A stretch of 21,036 nucleotides of DNA, from positions 1 to 21,036 of the forward strand of contig DATEVL010000105.1 of NCBI GenBank assembly GCA_035281845.1, in the 5' to 3' direction. The notes beneath the pieces were generated by a model that ran no database searches, was not told the DNA's origin, and saw nothing but the letters and a program-made list of their open reading frames with translations. The translations under genes were made by a program, and so were the position numbers. Below, piece by piece: positions 1 through 6,583 of this stretch (its first letter is position 1; each line of letters opens with the position of its first letter). The stretch comes from DATEVL01 sp035281845 (GTDB lineage: Bacteria > Chloroflexota > Anaerolineae > Anaerolineales > E44-bin32).

Positions 1-1
1 C

Positions 2-214
2 ACCGGGTACCGGCCGCAGTTCTACATTCGGACGATGGACGTGACGGGGACGATCACCCTGCCGGCGGGGGTGGAGATGGTGATGCCGGGGGACAACGTG
101 AACCTGACGGTCGAGTTGATCTCGAAGGTGGCGCTGGAGAAGGGTTCGAAGTTCGCCATCCGCGAGGGCGGCCTGACGGTCGGCGCCGGCGTCATCACCG
201 AGATCCTGGAGTAG
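2..214 (+). CDS. tuf: Elongation factor Tu, C-terminal fragment
   Basis: The last 70 residues of EF-Tu; the gene begins before the window. The protein is the GTPase that delivers aminoacyl-tRNA to the ribosomal A site. This piece is the end of beta-barrel domain 3: it reads from TGYRPQFYIRTMDVTG, through GVEMVMPGDNV, to the ending VGAGVITEILE. The TAG stop is 3 nt before the GTG of rpsJ, so the str and S10 operons appear to be one transcription unit here. One oddity: the near-invariant arginine of the terminal FAIREGGRTVGAG motif is a leucine (REGGLTVGAG). Family identity is certain. Confidence 0.97.
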   Translation, partial: TGYRPQFYIRTMDVTGTITLPAGVEMVMPGDNVNLTVELISKVALEKGSKFAIREGGLTVGAGVITEILE

Positions 215-217
215 ACC

Positions 218-526
218 GTGGCGAAGCAGAAGATCCGTATCCGACTCAAGGCCTACGACCACCGCGTGCTCGACCAGTCGGCGCAGCGCATCGTCGAGAC
301 GGCCGAACGCACCGGGGCCAAAGTGGTCGGACCGGTTCCCCTGCCGACGCGCATCGAGCGCTTCACCGTGCGTCGTTCCCCCTTCATTGACAAGGACACG
401 CACGAGCACTTCGAGATTCGCACGCATAAGCGCCTGATCGACGTTCTCGAGCCCGATTCGAAGACGATCGATACGTTGATGAGGCTCAATTTGCCGGCGG
501 GAGTGGACATCGAGATCAAGCTCTAA
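218..526 (+). CDS. rpsJ: 30S ribosomal protein S10
   Basis: Small-subunit head protein that also serves as NusE, partner of NusB in rRNA transcription antitermination. Length 102 aa is normal. It opens with KIRIRLKAYDHRVLD and closes with the family hallmark LMRLNLPAGVDIEIKL. The start is a GTG placed 3 nt after the tuf stop; no other start fits the family N-terminus, so translation is probably coupled to tuf. It is the first gene of the S10 operon, but unlike in most bacteria it is separated from rplC by a 203-nt structured spacer. Confidence 0.98.
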   Translation: MAKQKIRIRLKAYDHRVLDQSAQRIVETAERTGAKVVGPVPLPTRIERFTVRRSPFIDKDTHEHFEIRTHKRLIDVLEPDSKTIDTLMRLNLPAGVDIEIKL

Positions 527-530
527 TAGC

Positions 531-592
531 TGTCAGCGGTCAGCTGTCAGCGATCAGCTCTGGCTGAAAGCTGAAAGCTGATGGCTGAAGGC
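531..592 (+). repeat. Heptamer repeat array forming an imperfect inverted repeat
   Basis: Four heptamers of form NNTCAGC (531-558: TGTCAGC, GGTCAGC, TGTCAGC, GATCAGC) are followed after 6 nt by four of form TGANNGC (565-592: TGAAAGC twice, TGATGGC, TGAAGGC). The first half read in reverse complement is a run of GCTGA-type units, so the two halves can fold on each other as one long imperfect hairpin. Similar short heptamer runs occur between genes in many bacteria. It begins 4 nt after the rpsJ stop. Confidence 0.75.
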
Positions 593-600
593 TAAGAGAG

Positions 601-704
601 GCAGGACAAGATCGTGGCGGAGGTGGGCCCGTAGGGCCCTCGGCCTCCACGGTGACTGTCCTGCGATCGGGGATGATGCAGCCGGGCCGAGGCTGACAGT
701 CCCG
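601..704 (+). promoter_or_regulatory. Structured leader before rplC (two stem-loops, alternative pairing)
   Basis: Hairpin 1: GCAGGACA (601-608) pairs with TGTCCTGC (657-664), enclosing GGGCCC-gta-GGGCCC near its apex (627-641). Hairpin 2: CAGCC (679-683) pairs with GGCTG (691-695), inside CGGG/CCCG arms up to about 704. ACTGTC (655-660) can instead pair with GACAGT (695-700), which would break the right arms of both hairpins, so the two folds exclude each other. No T-run follows, so it is not a simple terminator. In E. coli the L4-controlled leader lies before rpsJ; a similar role here, shifted behind rpsJ, is inference. Confidence 0.45.
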
Positions 705-729
705 TCAAGATCTCGGCAGGAGACAACGG

Positions 730-1359
730 ATGAAAGGTTTGATCGGCAAGAAGCTTGGCATGACCCAGGTCTTCGATGAGGGCGGCGCGGTCCATCCCGT
801 GACCCTGATCGAAGCTGGGCCGTGTTTTGTCACCCAGATCCGCCGCCCCGATCGGGATGGCTACTTGGCGGTCCAGCTCGGATTCGGCGAGGCCCCGCCC
901 AAGCGGCTGACAGGCGGACAGCTCGGGCACCTCAAACGCCACGAACTGCCGGCGCTGCGCTTCCTGCGCGAATTCCGTGTGCGCGAGGACGGCGGGATCA
1001 AAGAAGGCGATCGGGTGACGGTCGAAGTGTTCGCGCCGGGCGATCACGTCGACGTCGTTTCGACCAGCAAGGGGCGCGGTTTCCAGGGTGGCGTTCGACG
1101 TCACGGATTCCATGGCGGGCCGAAGACTCACGGCCAGTCGGACCGACAGCGGGCCCCAGGTTCGCGCGGAGCGACGACCACGCCCGGCCGTGTCTACAAA
1201 GGGTCGCGCGGCCCCGGACACATGGGGTCGCAGCGCGTGACATCCCAAAATCTGCGGGTCCAACTGATTGATTCGGAGCGCAACTTGATCGCCGTCGCCG
1301 GAAGCGTCCCCGGCCCGCGCGGGGCGCTCGTGGTCCTGAAGGAAGCGCGCAAGCAGTAG
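730..1359 (+). CDS. rplC: 50S ribosomal protein L3
   Basis: Early-binding large-subunit protein whose long loop reaches the peptidyl transferase centre. The 209 aa match the usual length. It starts MKGLIGKKLGMTQVF and carries the core RGFQGGVRRHGFHGGPKTHG near residues 117-136, then TPGRVYKGSRGPGHMG. AGGAG at 718-722 lies 7 nt before the ATG. The glutamine that is methylated in E. coli L3 is a threonine here (ATTTPGRV). Sixteen nt separate it from rplD. Confidence 0.98.
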   Translation: MKGLIGKKLGMTQVFDEGGAVHPVTLIEAGPCFVTQIRRPDRDGYLAVQLGFGEAPPKRLTGGQLGHLKRHELPALRFLREFRVREDGGIKEGDRVTVEVFAPGDHVDVVSTSKGRGFQGGVRRHGFHGGPKTHGQSDRQRAPGSRGATTTPGRVYKGSRGPGHMGSQRVTSQNLRVQLIDSERNLIAVAGSVPGPRGALVVLKEARKQ

Positions 1360-1375
1360 CGCGGGAGCGGCGGCG

Positions 1376-1999
1376 ATGAAAGTGGATGTCCTGAACCTGG
1401 AAGGCAAGAAGGTCAGCACGGCGGAGCTGCCCGCGGCGATTTTCGAAGCGCCGATCAAGCCGGACCTGATGCACCAGGCATTGGTGCGGCAGCTGGCCAA
1501 CGCCCGTCTGGGGACTCACTCGACGAAGTCGCGCGGCGAGGTCTCGGGCGGCGGTCGCAAGCCGTGGCGGCAGAAGGGGACCGGACGCGCCCGCGTGGGA
1601 TCGACTCGCTCGCCGATCTGGGTCGGGGGCGGCAAGGCGCACACGCCCAAGCCGCACAGCCACGCGCTGAGCATGCCGCGGAAGATGCGGCGAGCCGCCT
1701 TGCGCTCGGCGCTGTCGGTCAAGGCGGCGCAGTCCGAGATCGTCGTCGTGGAAGACCTTCGCCTCGAGGCGGCCAAGACCGGGCAGCTGGCCAAAGCCCT
1801 CCACAGTCTGGTCGGCGGCGCCAGCGCGCTCATCATCCTGCCGGCGGCCGACGAGGGGGTCGCGCGATCCGCGCGCAATCTTGCGCAGGCCAAGACCCTG
1901 CGGGCGGAGTATCTGAATATCCGCGACATCCTGGGATTCGACCGCCTGCTGCTTCCGCTCGGCGCGGTCGACGTCATCCAGACTTATTTGGGAGAGTGA
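1376..1999 (+). CDS. rplD: 50S ribosomal protein L4
   Basis: Lines the peptide exit tunnel together with L22. The extended tunnel loop is visible at about residues 45-90: STKSRGEVSGGGRKPWRQKG followed by TGRARVGSTRSPIWVGGG. The globular part ends in LLPLGAVDVIQTYLGE. At 207 aa it has typical size. L4 is the autogenous repressor of the S10 operon in E. coli; whether it acts on the structured spacer upstream of rplC in this organism cannot be told from sequence. Confidence 0.98.
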   Translation: MKVDVLNLEGKKVSTAELPAAIFEAPIKPDLMHQALVRQLANARLGTHSTKSRGEVSGGGRKPWRQKGTGRARVGSTRSPIWVGGGKAHTPKPHSHALSMPRKMRRAALRSALSVKAAQSEIVVVEDLRLEAAKTGQLAKALHSLVGGASALIILPAADEGVARSARNLAQAKTLRAEYLNIRDILGFDRLLLPLGAVDVIQTYLGE

Positions 2000-2008
2000 G
2001 GGACGGCG

Positions 2009-2311
2009 ATGATCACCCTCTACGATGTCCTGCGCCGGCCGCTGGTGACGGAGAAGACGAACTACCAGAGCAGCAAGCTCAAGCAATACACGTTTGAAGT
2101 GCCGGTGTCGGCGAACAAGATGCAGATCAAAGACGCCGTCGAGACCCTGTTCGAGGTCTCGGTCGAGCGAGTCAACGTCATCATCCTCCCGCCCAAGCGC
2201 ACCCGGCGGGCGCGCAGCCGGCGCCTGCGCGTGCGCCGCAGCGCCATGAAGAAGGCGATCGTGACCCTGGCCGAGGGCCAGTCGATCGACGTGTTTCAAG
2301 GGGCCAAGTAA
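2009..2311 (+). CDS. rplW: 50S ribosomal protein L23
   Basis: Exit-site protein, docking point for trigger factor and SRP. 100 aa. Opens ITLYDVLRRPLVTEKTNYQ, the family signature, and ends with the basic RRARSRRLRVRR loop and TLAEGQSIDVFQGAK. Its TAA stop shares one base with the ATG of rplB (TAATG), a tight translational coupling. Confidence 0.97.
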   Translation: MITLYDVLRRPLVTEKTNYQSSKLKQYTFEVPVSANKMQIKDAVETLFEVSVERVNVIILPPKRTRRARSRRLRVRRSAMKKAIVTLAEGQSIDVFQGAK

Positions 2312-3153
2312 TGGCGGTCAAGTTATATAAGCCTACTTCACCCGGACGGCGGGGGATGTCGGGAGCGACCTTCGAAGAGATCACGAAGTCGACTCCCGAG
2401 CCGTCGCTCATTCGCCCGCGCCACCGCAGCGGTGGGCGCAATGTCCATGGTCGGGTCACCGTCCGGCACCGCGGCGGCGGCCAGCCCCGCTTTATCCGGG
2501 TGATCGACTTCAAGCGCGATAAGCGAGGCATCCCGGCGCGCGTGGCGGCGATTGAGTACGACCCGAATCGATCGGCACGCCTGGCGCTGTTGCACTACGC
2601 CGACGGCGAGAAGCGCTATATCGTGGCTCCGCTGGGGCTGGGGGTGGGGGATGCGGTGGTGGCGGGCCCGGAAGCCGAGATCCGTCCGGGCAACAGTCTG
2701 CCGCTGGCGAATATCCCGCTGGGGACGCTGGTCCACAACCTCGAATTGAAAGAAGGGCGGGGCGGTCAATTGGTGCGGTCGGCGGGAACGGCGGCTCAGT
2801 TGCTGGGGAAGGAAGGCGTCTTCGCCGCCGTTCGCCTGCCCTCGGGCGAGGTTCGCCGCATCCGCCAGACCTGCTACGCCACGATCGGCGAAGTCGGGAA
2901 CGAGGATCACAGCAACATCAAGCTGGGAAAAGCCGGGCGCAAGCGGCATCTGGGCATCCGCCCGACGGTGCGCGGTGCGGCGATGAGCCCGCGCGACCAC
3001 CCGCACGGCGGCGGCGAGGGCCGGCAACCGATCGGCTTGCCGGGACCCAAATCGCCCTGGGGAAAGCCGACCCTGGGTTATCGCACCCGCCGTAACAAAC
3101 GATCCGATGACAGCATCATCCGGCGCCGCGCTCGCCGCCGGCGCCGCCGCTAG
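2311..3153 (+). CDS. rplB: 50S ribosomal protein L2
   Basis: Primary 23S rRNA binder near the peptidyl transferase centre and part of an intersubunit bridge. 280 aa, normal length. Seen: VKLYKPTSPGRRGMSG at the start, SGGRNVHGRVTVRHRGGG in the N-terminal OB region, and the C-terminal signature MSPRDHPHGGGEGR, which contains the conserved histidine important for peptidyl transferase activity. The protein ends in an almost pure arginine tail (RRRARRRRRR). The ATG overlaps the rplW stop by one base. Confidence 0.98.
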   Translation: MAVKLYKPTSPGRRGMSGATFEEITKSTPEPSLIRPRHRSGGRNVHGRVTVRHRGGGQPRFIRVIDFKRDKRGIPARVAAIEYDPNRSARLALLHYADGEKRYIVAPLGLGVGDAVVAGPEAEIRPGNSLPLANIPLGTLVHNLELKEGRGGQLVRSAGTAAQLLGKEGVFAAVRLPSGEVRRIRQTCYATIGEVGNEDHSNIKLGKAGRKRHLGIRPTVRGAAMSPRDHPHGGGEGRQPIGLPGPKSPWGKPTLGYRTRRNKRSDDSIIRRRARRRRRR

Positions 3154-3179
3154 GACCGGAAGGTTGGGAGGGTAGACCG

Positions 3180-3491
3180 ATGTCGCGTTCTCTTAAGAAA
3201 GGCCCATTCGTGGAGCCGAAGCTGCTCCAGAAAATCGAGCAGATGAACCAGCGCGGCGAGAAGAAGGTCATCCGCACCTGGAGCCGGGCGAGCACGGTCT
3301 TCCCGCAAATGGTGGGCCATACGGTGGCGGTGCACGACGGGCGGCGCCACGTGCCGATCTACATCACCGAGAACATGGTGGGGCACAAGCTCGGCGAATT
3401 CGCCCCGACCCGCACCTTCCGCGGCCATTCCACCCGCGAGAAGGCGACGACCACGACCACGGCCACGGCCGCTCCGGTGGAGCCCAGCTAG
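3180..3491 (+). CDS. rpsS: 30S ribosomal protein S19
   Basis: Head protein that pairs with S13 and contacts A-site tRNA. The body MSRSLKKGPFVE … FAPTRTFRGHS is canonical. After about residue 88 it carries a low-complexity Thr/Ala/Pro tail (ATTTTTATAAPVEPS), taking it to 103 aa against about 92 in many bacteria. GGGAGGG stands a few bases before the ATG. Confidence 0.98.
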   Translation: MSRSLKKGPFVEPKLLQKIEQMNQRGEKKVIRTWSRASTVFPQMVGHTVAVHDGRRHVPIYITENMVGHKLGEFAPTRTFRGHSTREKATTTTTATAAPVEPS

Positions 3492-3494
3492 ACC

Positions 3495-3854
3495 ATGGCC
3501 GAAGAACACGACGTCCGAGCCTCCGCCCGCTTCGTGCTGGCTTCGGCCCAGAAAGTGCGGTTGGTCGTCGATCAGGTGCGCGGCCGCCCGGCCAAGGAAG
3601 CGCTGGATTGGCTGCGCTTCAGCCGCAAGGCGGCAGCCGAGCCGGTTCGGAAGGTCATCCACTCGGCGATGGCCAATGCCGAGAAGAATTTCGGGCTCAA
3701 CCCCGATGACTTGGTCGTGGCCCGGATCTGGGCCGACGAGGGCCCGACGCGGCGCTGGCGCCGCTTCGGGGCGCGTGGCCGGTTCAAGCCGATCCTGCGG
3801 CGGTCCTCGCATATCACCGTCATTCTGCGCGAACGCCCCGGCGCCGCCGGCTGA
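3495..3854 (+). CDS. rplV: 50S ribosomal protein L22
   Basis: Its beta-hairpin forms the exit tunnel constriction with L4; macrolide resistance changes map to that loop. 119 aa. Recognised by VRASARFVLASAQKVRLVVD, AMANAEKNFGLNPDDLVV and the hairpin DEGPTRRWRRFGARGRF followed by HITVIL. The ATG comes 3 nt after the rpsS stop with little Shine-Dalgarno, suggesting coupling. Confidence 0.97.
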   Translation: MAEEHDVRASARFVLASAQKVRLVVDQVRGRPAKEALDWLRFSRKAAAEPVRKVIHSAMANAEKNFGLNPDDLVVARIWADEGPTRRWRRFGARGRFKPILRRSSHITVILRERPGAAG

Positions 3855-3868
3855 GAGAAGGAGCAGGC

Positions 3869-4543
3869 ATGGGACGCAAGGTCCATCCGATCGGGTTCCG
3901 GCTCAAGATCAACAAGCCGTGGGAGTCGCGTTGGTTTGCCAGCCGTGCGAAGTATGCCGACCAGCTGCATGAAGACCGGAAAATCCGCGAGCTGGTGGCC
4001 AGGACGATGCCGCGCGCCGGCATCGCCGGGATCGACATCGAGCGCTACCCGAACAACATTCACATCACGATCAACACGGCCAAGCCCGGAATCGTCATCG
4101 GCCGCAAGGGCGCCTCGGTGAAGGAGCTGCGCCGGGCGATCGAAGAGCTGACCGGCACCAAGATCAAGCTCGATATTCACGAGATCAAGGAACCCGATCT
4201 TCAGGCTCGTCTCGTGGCCGAGAACATTGCCAGCCAGTTGGAGCGCCGCATCAGCCACCGCCGGGCGATGCAGCGAGCCGTGGGTCAGGCGATGCGACAG
4301 GGCGCCGGCGGGATCAAGGTGATGTGTGCCGGCCGCCTGTCGGGAATCGAAATGGCCCGGCGGGAGTGGATGCGCGAAGGCCGCGTGCCGGCCCAGACGC
4401 TGCGGGCCGACATCGACTTCGCCAAAGCCGAAGCCCTCACGACCCATGGCCGAATCGGTGTCAAGGTGTGGATCTACCGCGGCGACGTCCAGCCGGAGGC
4501 CTTCGAAAAGGCCGAGTCGATGGACGTCTACGTCAGCGAGTGA
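3869..4543 (+). CDS. rpsC: 30S ribosomal protein S3
   Basis: Sits at the mRNA entry channel and helps unwind mRNA. 224 aa. The N-terminus MGRKVHPIGFRLKI is diagnostic. The KH domain has its GxxG loop in IGRKGASVKELRR (about residues 73-85), and the C-terminal domain contains MCAGRLSGIEMARREW and YRGDVQPEAFEKAES. AAGGAG precedes the ATG. Next gene follows at 14 nt. Confidence 0.98.
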   Translation: MGRKVHPIGFRLKINKPWESRWFASRAKYADQLHEDRKIRELVARTMPRAGIAGIDIERYPNNIHITINTAKPGIVIGRKGASVKELRRAIEELTGTKIKLDIHEIKEPDLQARLVAENIASQLERRISHRRAMQRAVGQAMRQGAGGIKVMCAGRLSGIEMARREWMREGRVPAQTLRADIDFAKAEALTTHGRIGVKVWIYRGDVQPEAFEKAESMDVYVSE

Positions 4544-4557
4544 GTGACTGAGGTGCG

Positions 4558-4992
4558 ATGATGTTGTTCCCGAAACGTGCCAAGTGGCGCAAGCAATCGC
4601 GCGGCCGGATGAAGGGCCTCGACCGGCGCGGGGCCGAGGTCGATTTCGGCGAGTTCGGCCTGCAGGCGCTCGAGCCGGGGTGGGTCACCGCCCGCCAGAT
4701 CGAGGCCGCCCGCCGCACGCTGGTGCGCTACATGAAACGGCGCGGCAAGGTCTGGATCCGCATCTTTCCCGACAAGCCGGTGACGCAGAAGGCGGCCGAA
4801 ACGCGCATGGGCAAGGGCAAGGGCGCCGTCGACCATTATGTCGCCGTCGTGCGGCCCGGGCGGGTGCTGTTCGAGCTCTCCGGCCTGCCGGAAGACCATG
4901 CCCGGGAAGCGTTCAGACTGGCATCGCACAAGCTGGCGATCAAGACGCGCTTCGTCGAGCGCTATGACCGGATCGGAGCGAGTGAGCGATGA
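4558..4992 (+). CDS. rplP: 50S ribosomal protein L16
   Basis: Helps position A-site tRNA on the large subunit. 144 aa. Signatures: MLFPKRAKWRKQSRGRMKG, then MKRRGKVWIRIFPDKPVTQK and RMGKGKGAVDHYVAVVRPG. Two ATG codons in tandem (4558 and 4561) could each serve; the first is listed. The end GASER is followed by TGA, whose first bases fall inside a further ATGA (4989-4992). Confidence 0.97.
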   Translation: MMLFPKRAKWRKQSRGRMKGLDRRGAEVDFGEFGLQALEPGWVTARQIEAARRTLVRYMKRRGKVWIRIFPDKPVTQKAAETRMGKGKGAVDHYVAVVRPGRVLFELSGLPEDHAREAFRLASHKLAIKTRFVERYDRIGASER

Positions 4993-5060
4993 TCGCGCTT
5001 CGCATCCCGAAGGGGATCCCCCCGCCTGCCATTAACGCCAGAAGGAGGGCGGCGGGATGA
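4989..5060 (+). CDS. Possible 23-residue micro-ORF between rplP and rpmC
   Basis: An ATG at 4989 overlaps the rplP stop (ATGA) and opens 23 codons, MIALRIPKGIPPPAINARRR then AAG, ending in TGA that overlaps the ATG of rpmC (ATGA, 5057-5060). Both joints have the same coupling geometry used by real neighbours in this operon. No homology is recognised, and the Pro/Arg-rich peptide may be chance: the same bases hold the AGGAGG Shine-Dalgarno of rpmC and a small hairpin, ATCCC-GAAG-GGGAT (5004-5017). Confidence 0.2.
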   Translation: MIALRIPKGIPPPAINARRRAAG

Positions 5061-5254
5061 AGGCCAGCGAGATTCGCGATCTGAGCCCGGAGGAGATCCA
5101 AAGCCGGCTCGACGAAGCCCGCGAGAAATATTTCCGGCTGCGGTTCCAGCTGGCCAGTGGCCAGCTCAAGAACACGGCCAATCTGCGCCAGGCCCGTCGC
5201 GACATCGCCCGTCTGGCGACGATCCTGCGCCAACGGGAAAGGGAACAGGTATGA
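5057..5254 (+). CDS. rpmC: 50S ribosomal protein L29
   Basis: Small two-helix protein near the exit tunnel mouth. 65 aa: MKASEIRDLSPEEIQSRLDE, then EKYFRLRFQLASGQLKNTA and RRDIARLATILRQRE, the full family pattern. AAGGAGG (5042-5048) is at normal distance from the ATG. The stop overlaps the start of rpsQ (ATGA, 5251-5254). Confidence 0.97.
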   Translation: MKASEIRDLSPEEIQSRLDEAREKYFRLRFQLASGQLKNTANLRQARRDIARLATILRQREREQV

Positions 5255-5565
5255 TCAACGAGCGTCGAAGATTGACGGGCGTGGTGACGGCCGCCCGGTT
5301 GGAGAAAACGGTGACGGTCCGCATCAATCAGAGTTTCCGCCATCCGCTGTACCAGAAGGTGGTGCGTCGGAGCAAGGATTACCTGGTGCACGACGAGCAA
5401 GGCTGCCGTCCCGGCGACCAGGTGCGCATCGTCGAAAGCCGCCCGATCTCCAAGCGCAAGCGGTGGGTGGTCGAAACCATCCTGCGGCGCGCCGCCGAGG
5501 CCGTTGTGGCGGCGCAAGCCGAAGAGATCATCGAGCCGACCCTGACGCATGAGGCGGCGGGATGA
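5251..5565 (+). CDS. rpsQ: 30S ribosomal protein S17
   Basis: Primary 16S rRNA 5'-domain binder with an OB fold. 104 aa, somewhat longer than the usual 80-90. The core RRLTGVVTAARLEKTVTVRI, then YLVHDEQGCRPGDQVRIVES and RPISKRKRWVV is clear. The extension after VVETIL is Ala/Glu-rich and not conserved in the family. Start and stop both overlap neighbours by ATGA, so rpmC-rpsQ-rplN are translationally linked. Confidence 0.97.
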   Translation: MINERRRLTGVVTAARLEKTVTVRINQSFRHPLYQKVVRRSKDYLVHDEQGCRPGDQVRIVESRPISKRKRWVVETILRRAAEAVVAAQAEEIIEPTLTHEAAG

Positions 5566-5933
5566 TTCAGCACGAGACGCGGCTGAAGGTTGCCGACAAC
5601 ACCGGCGGCCGGGAGCTGCTGGTGATTCATGTCATGGGCGGCTCGCGCCGACGCGTGGGGAGCATCGGCGATGTGGTCGTGGCCACCGTCAAGTCGGCGG
5701 GGGCCCACGGCGCCGTCCACAAGAGCGAGATCGTTAAGGCGGTGATCGTGCGCATCGCCAAGGAGTATCGCCGCGAGGACGGCTCCTACATTCGTTTCGA
5801 CGACAACGCCGCCGTCATCCTGGACGCCGATGGGGTCAACCCGAAGGGGACGCGTATCTTTGGGCCCGTGGCGCGCGAGCTGCGCGAGCGAGGGTTCACC
5901 AAGATTGTTTCGCTGGCGCCGGAAGTCTTGTAA
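5562..5933 (+). CDS. rplN: 50S ribosomal protein L14
   Basis: Interface protein that forms intersubunit bridges with L19. 123 aa: MIQHETRLKVADNTGGRELL at the start, RREDGSYIRFDDNAAVILD in the middle, GTRIFGPVARELRERGF at the end. Usual first gene of the spc operon, but here it overlaps rpsQ by ATGA, so S10 and spc are joined without an internal promoter that can be seen. Confidence 0.98.
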   Translation: MIQHETRLKVADNTGGRELLVIHVMGGSRRRVGSIGDVVVATVKSAGAHGAVHKSEIVKAVIVRIAKEYRREDGSYIRFDDNAAVILDADGVNPKGTRIFGPVARELRERGFTKIVSLAPEVL

Positions 5934-5955
5934 GCGGCGCAGCGGAGGGAACGAC

Positions 5956-6279
5956 GTGAAAATCAAGAAGGGCGATACGGTCGAGGTCATCAGCGGTCGG
6001 GACAAGGGAATGCGCGGGGAGGTCCTGCGCACCCTGCCTGAGGACAGCCGAGTGGTCGTACAGGGCGCCAACCTGCGCAAGAAGCATCAGCGGCAGATCC
6101 AGGCCGGCGGGCGGACGATGAATCCGGGTGTGATCCAATTTGAGGCGCCGCTGGACATCGGCAAGGTCATGCTCGTTTGTCCGAAGTGCGGAGAATTGGT
6201 CCGGGTAGCGTTGCGGCGCGACGAAGGCACGGCCCGCCGGGTGTGCAAGCAATGCGAGTCGGTCATCGACTCCGGATAG
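5956..6279 (+). CDS. rplX: 50S ribosomal protein L24 (zinc-ribbon form)
   Basis: Assembly-initiator protein. Start is GTG 5956, chosen because MKIKKGDTVEVISGRDKGMR is the exact family N-terminus (KOW motif) and GGAGGG lies just upstream (5944-5949); the frame stays open further upstream but is not conserved. 107 aa. The C-terminal part holds a four-cysteine ribbon: C75-x2-C78 (CPKCGE) and C97-x2-C100 (CKQC), typical of long L24 proteins in several phyla. It ends 1 nt before the first ATG of rplE. Confidence 0.96.
   Translation: MKIKKGDTVEVISGRDKGMRGEVLRTLPEDSRVVVQGANLRKKHQRQIQAGGRTMNPGVIQFEAPLDIGKVMLVCPKCGELVRVALRRDEGTARRVCKQCESVIDSG
6256..6272 (+). promoter_or_regulatory. Small hairpin at the rplX–rplE junction
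   Basis: GAGTCG (6256-6261) pairs perfectly with CGACTC (6267-6272) around a 5-nt loop, directly before the rplE start. In E. coli, S8 represses spc by binding near the start of rplE. The position is suggestive, but the stem lies within rplX codons and the S8-specific internal loop is not evident, so the role is uncertain. Confidence 0.25.
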
Positions 6280-6280
6280 G

Positions 6281-6580
6281 ATGCGTCAGGCGGCCATGTC
6301 TCATTATCTGCAGGAACGCTATCGGAAAGAAATCGGCCCGGCCCTGATGAAGGAGACCGGAGTGCGCAGCCCGATGCAGGTGCCGCGCCTGAAGAAAATC
6401 ATCGTCAATGTCGGCGTAGGCGAGGCGCTCGAGAATGCCAAGGCCCTGGATGCGGCGGTGGAGGATATGACTGTCATTACCGGGCAGCGTCCCGTGGTGA
6501 CTCGAGCGCGCAAGAGCATCTCCAATTTCAAGTTGCGCGAAGGGCGATCGATCGGGCTCAAGGTCACCTTGCGCGGCTAG
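6281..6580 (+). CDS. rplE: 50S ribosomal protein L5, N-terminal part, ended by an in-frame TAG
   Basis: L5 binds 5S rRNA and contacts P-site tRNA and S13. This part gives 99 aa from ATG 6281, or 94 from ATG 6296 (MSHYLQERYRKEIGPALMKE, closest to the family start). It contains MQVPRLKKIIVNVGVGEA, GQRPVVTRARKSISNFKLRE and IGLKVTLRG. At codon 100 the reading frame meets TAG (6578-6580) where the family has a charged residue in LRG-x-RMW; the same frame then continues as the rest of L5. A single base change from GAG or AAG would explain it. TAG is a normal stop elsewhere in this window, so global reassignment is excluded. Options are sequencing or consensus error, readthrough, or a truly split gene. 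Confidence 0.9.
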   Translation: MRQAAMSHYLQERYRKEIGPALMKETGVRSPMQVPRLKKIIVNVGVGEALENAKALDAAVEDMTVITGQRPVVTRARKSISNFKLREGRSIGLKVTLRG

Positions 6581-6583
6581 CGG

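Noticed and set aside
592..1500. 302-codon minus-strand frame over the rpsJ–rplC spacer and rplC
   Set aside because: Shadow of rplC extended by chance through the GC-rich spacer; no recognisable features.
998..2299. 433-codon open frame on the minus strand across rplC-rplD-rplW
   Set aside because: Arg/Ala/Pro-rich shadow frame caused by high GC; the plus-strand genes are unmistakable ribosomal proteins and the minus product matches no family.
6578..6580. Genome-wide reassignment of TAG as a sense codon
   Set aside because: At least nine genes in the window end with TAG at their expected C-terminus.
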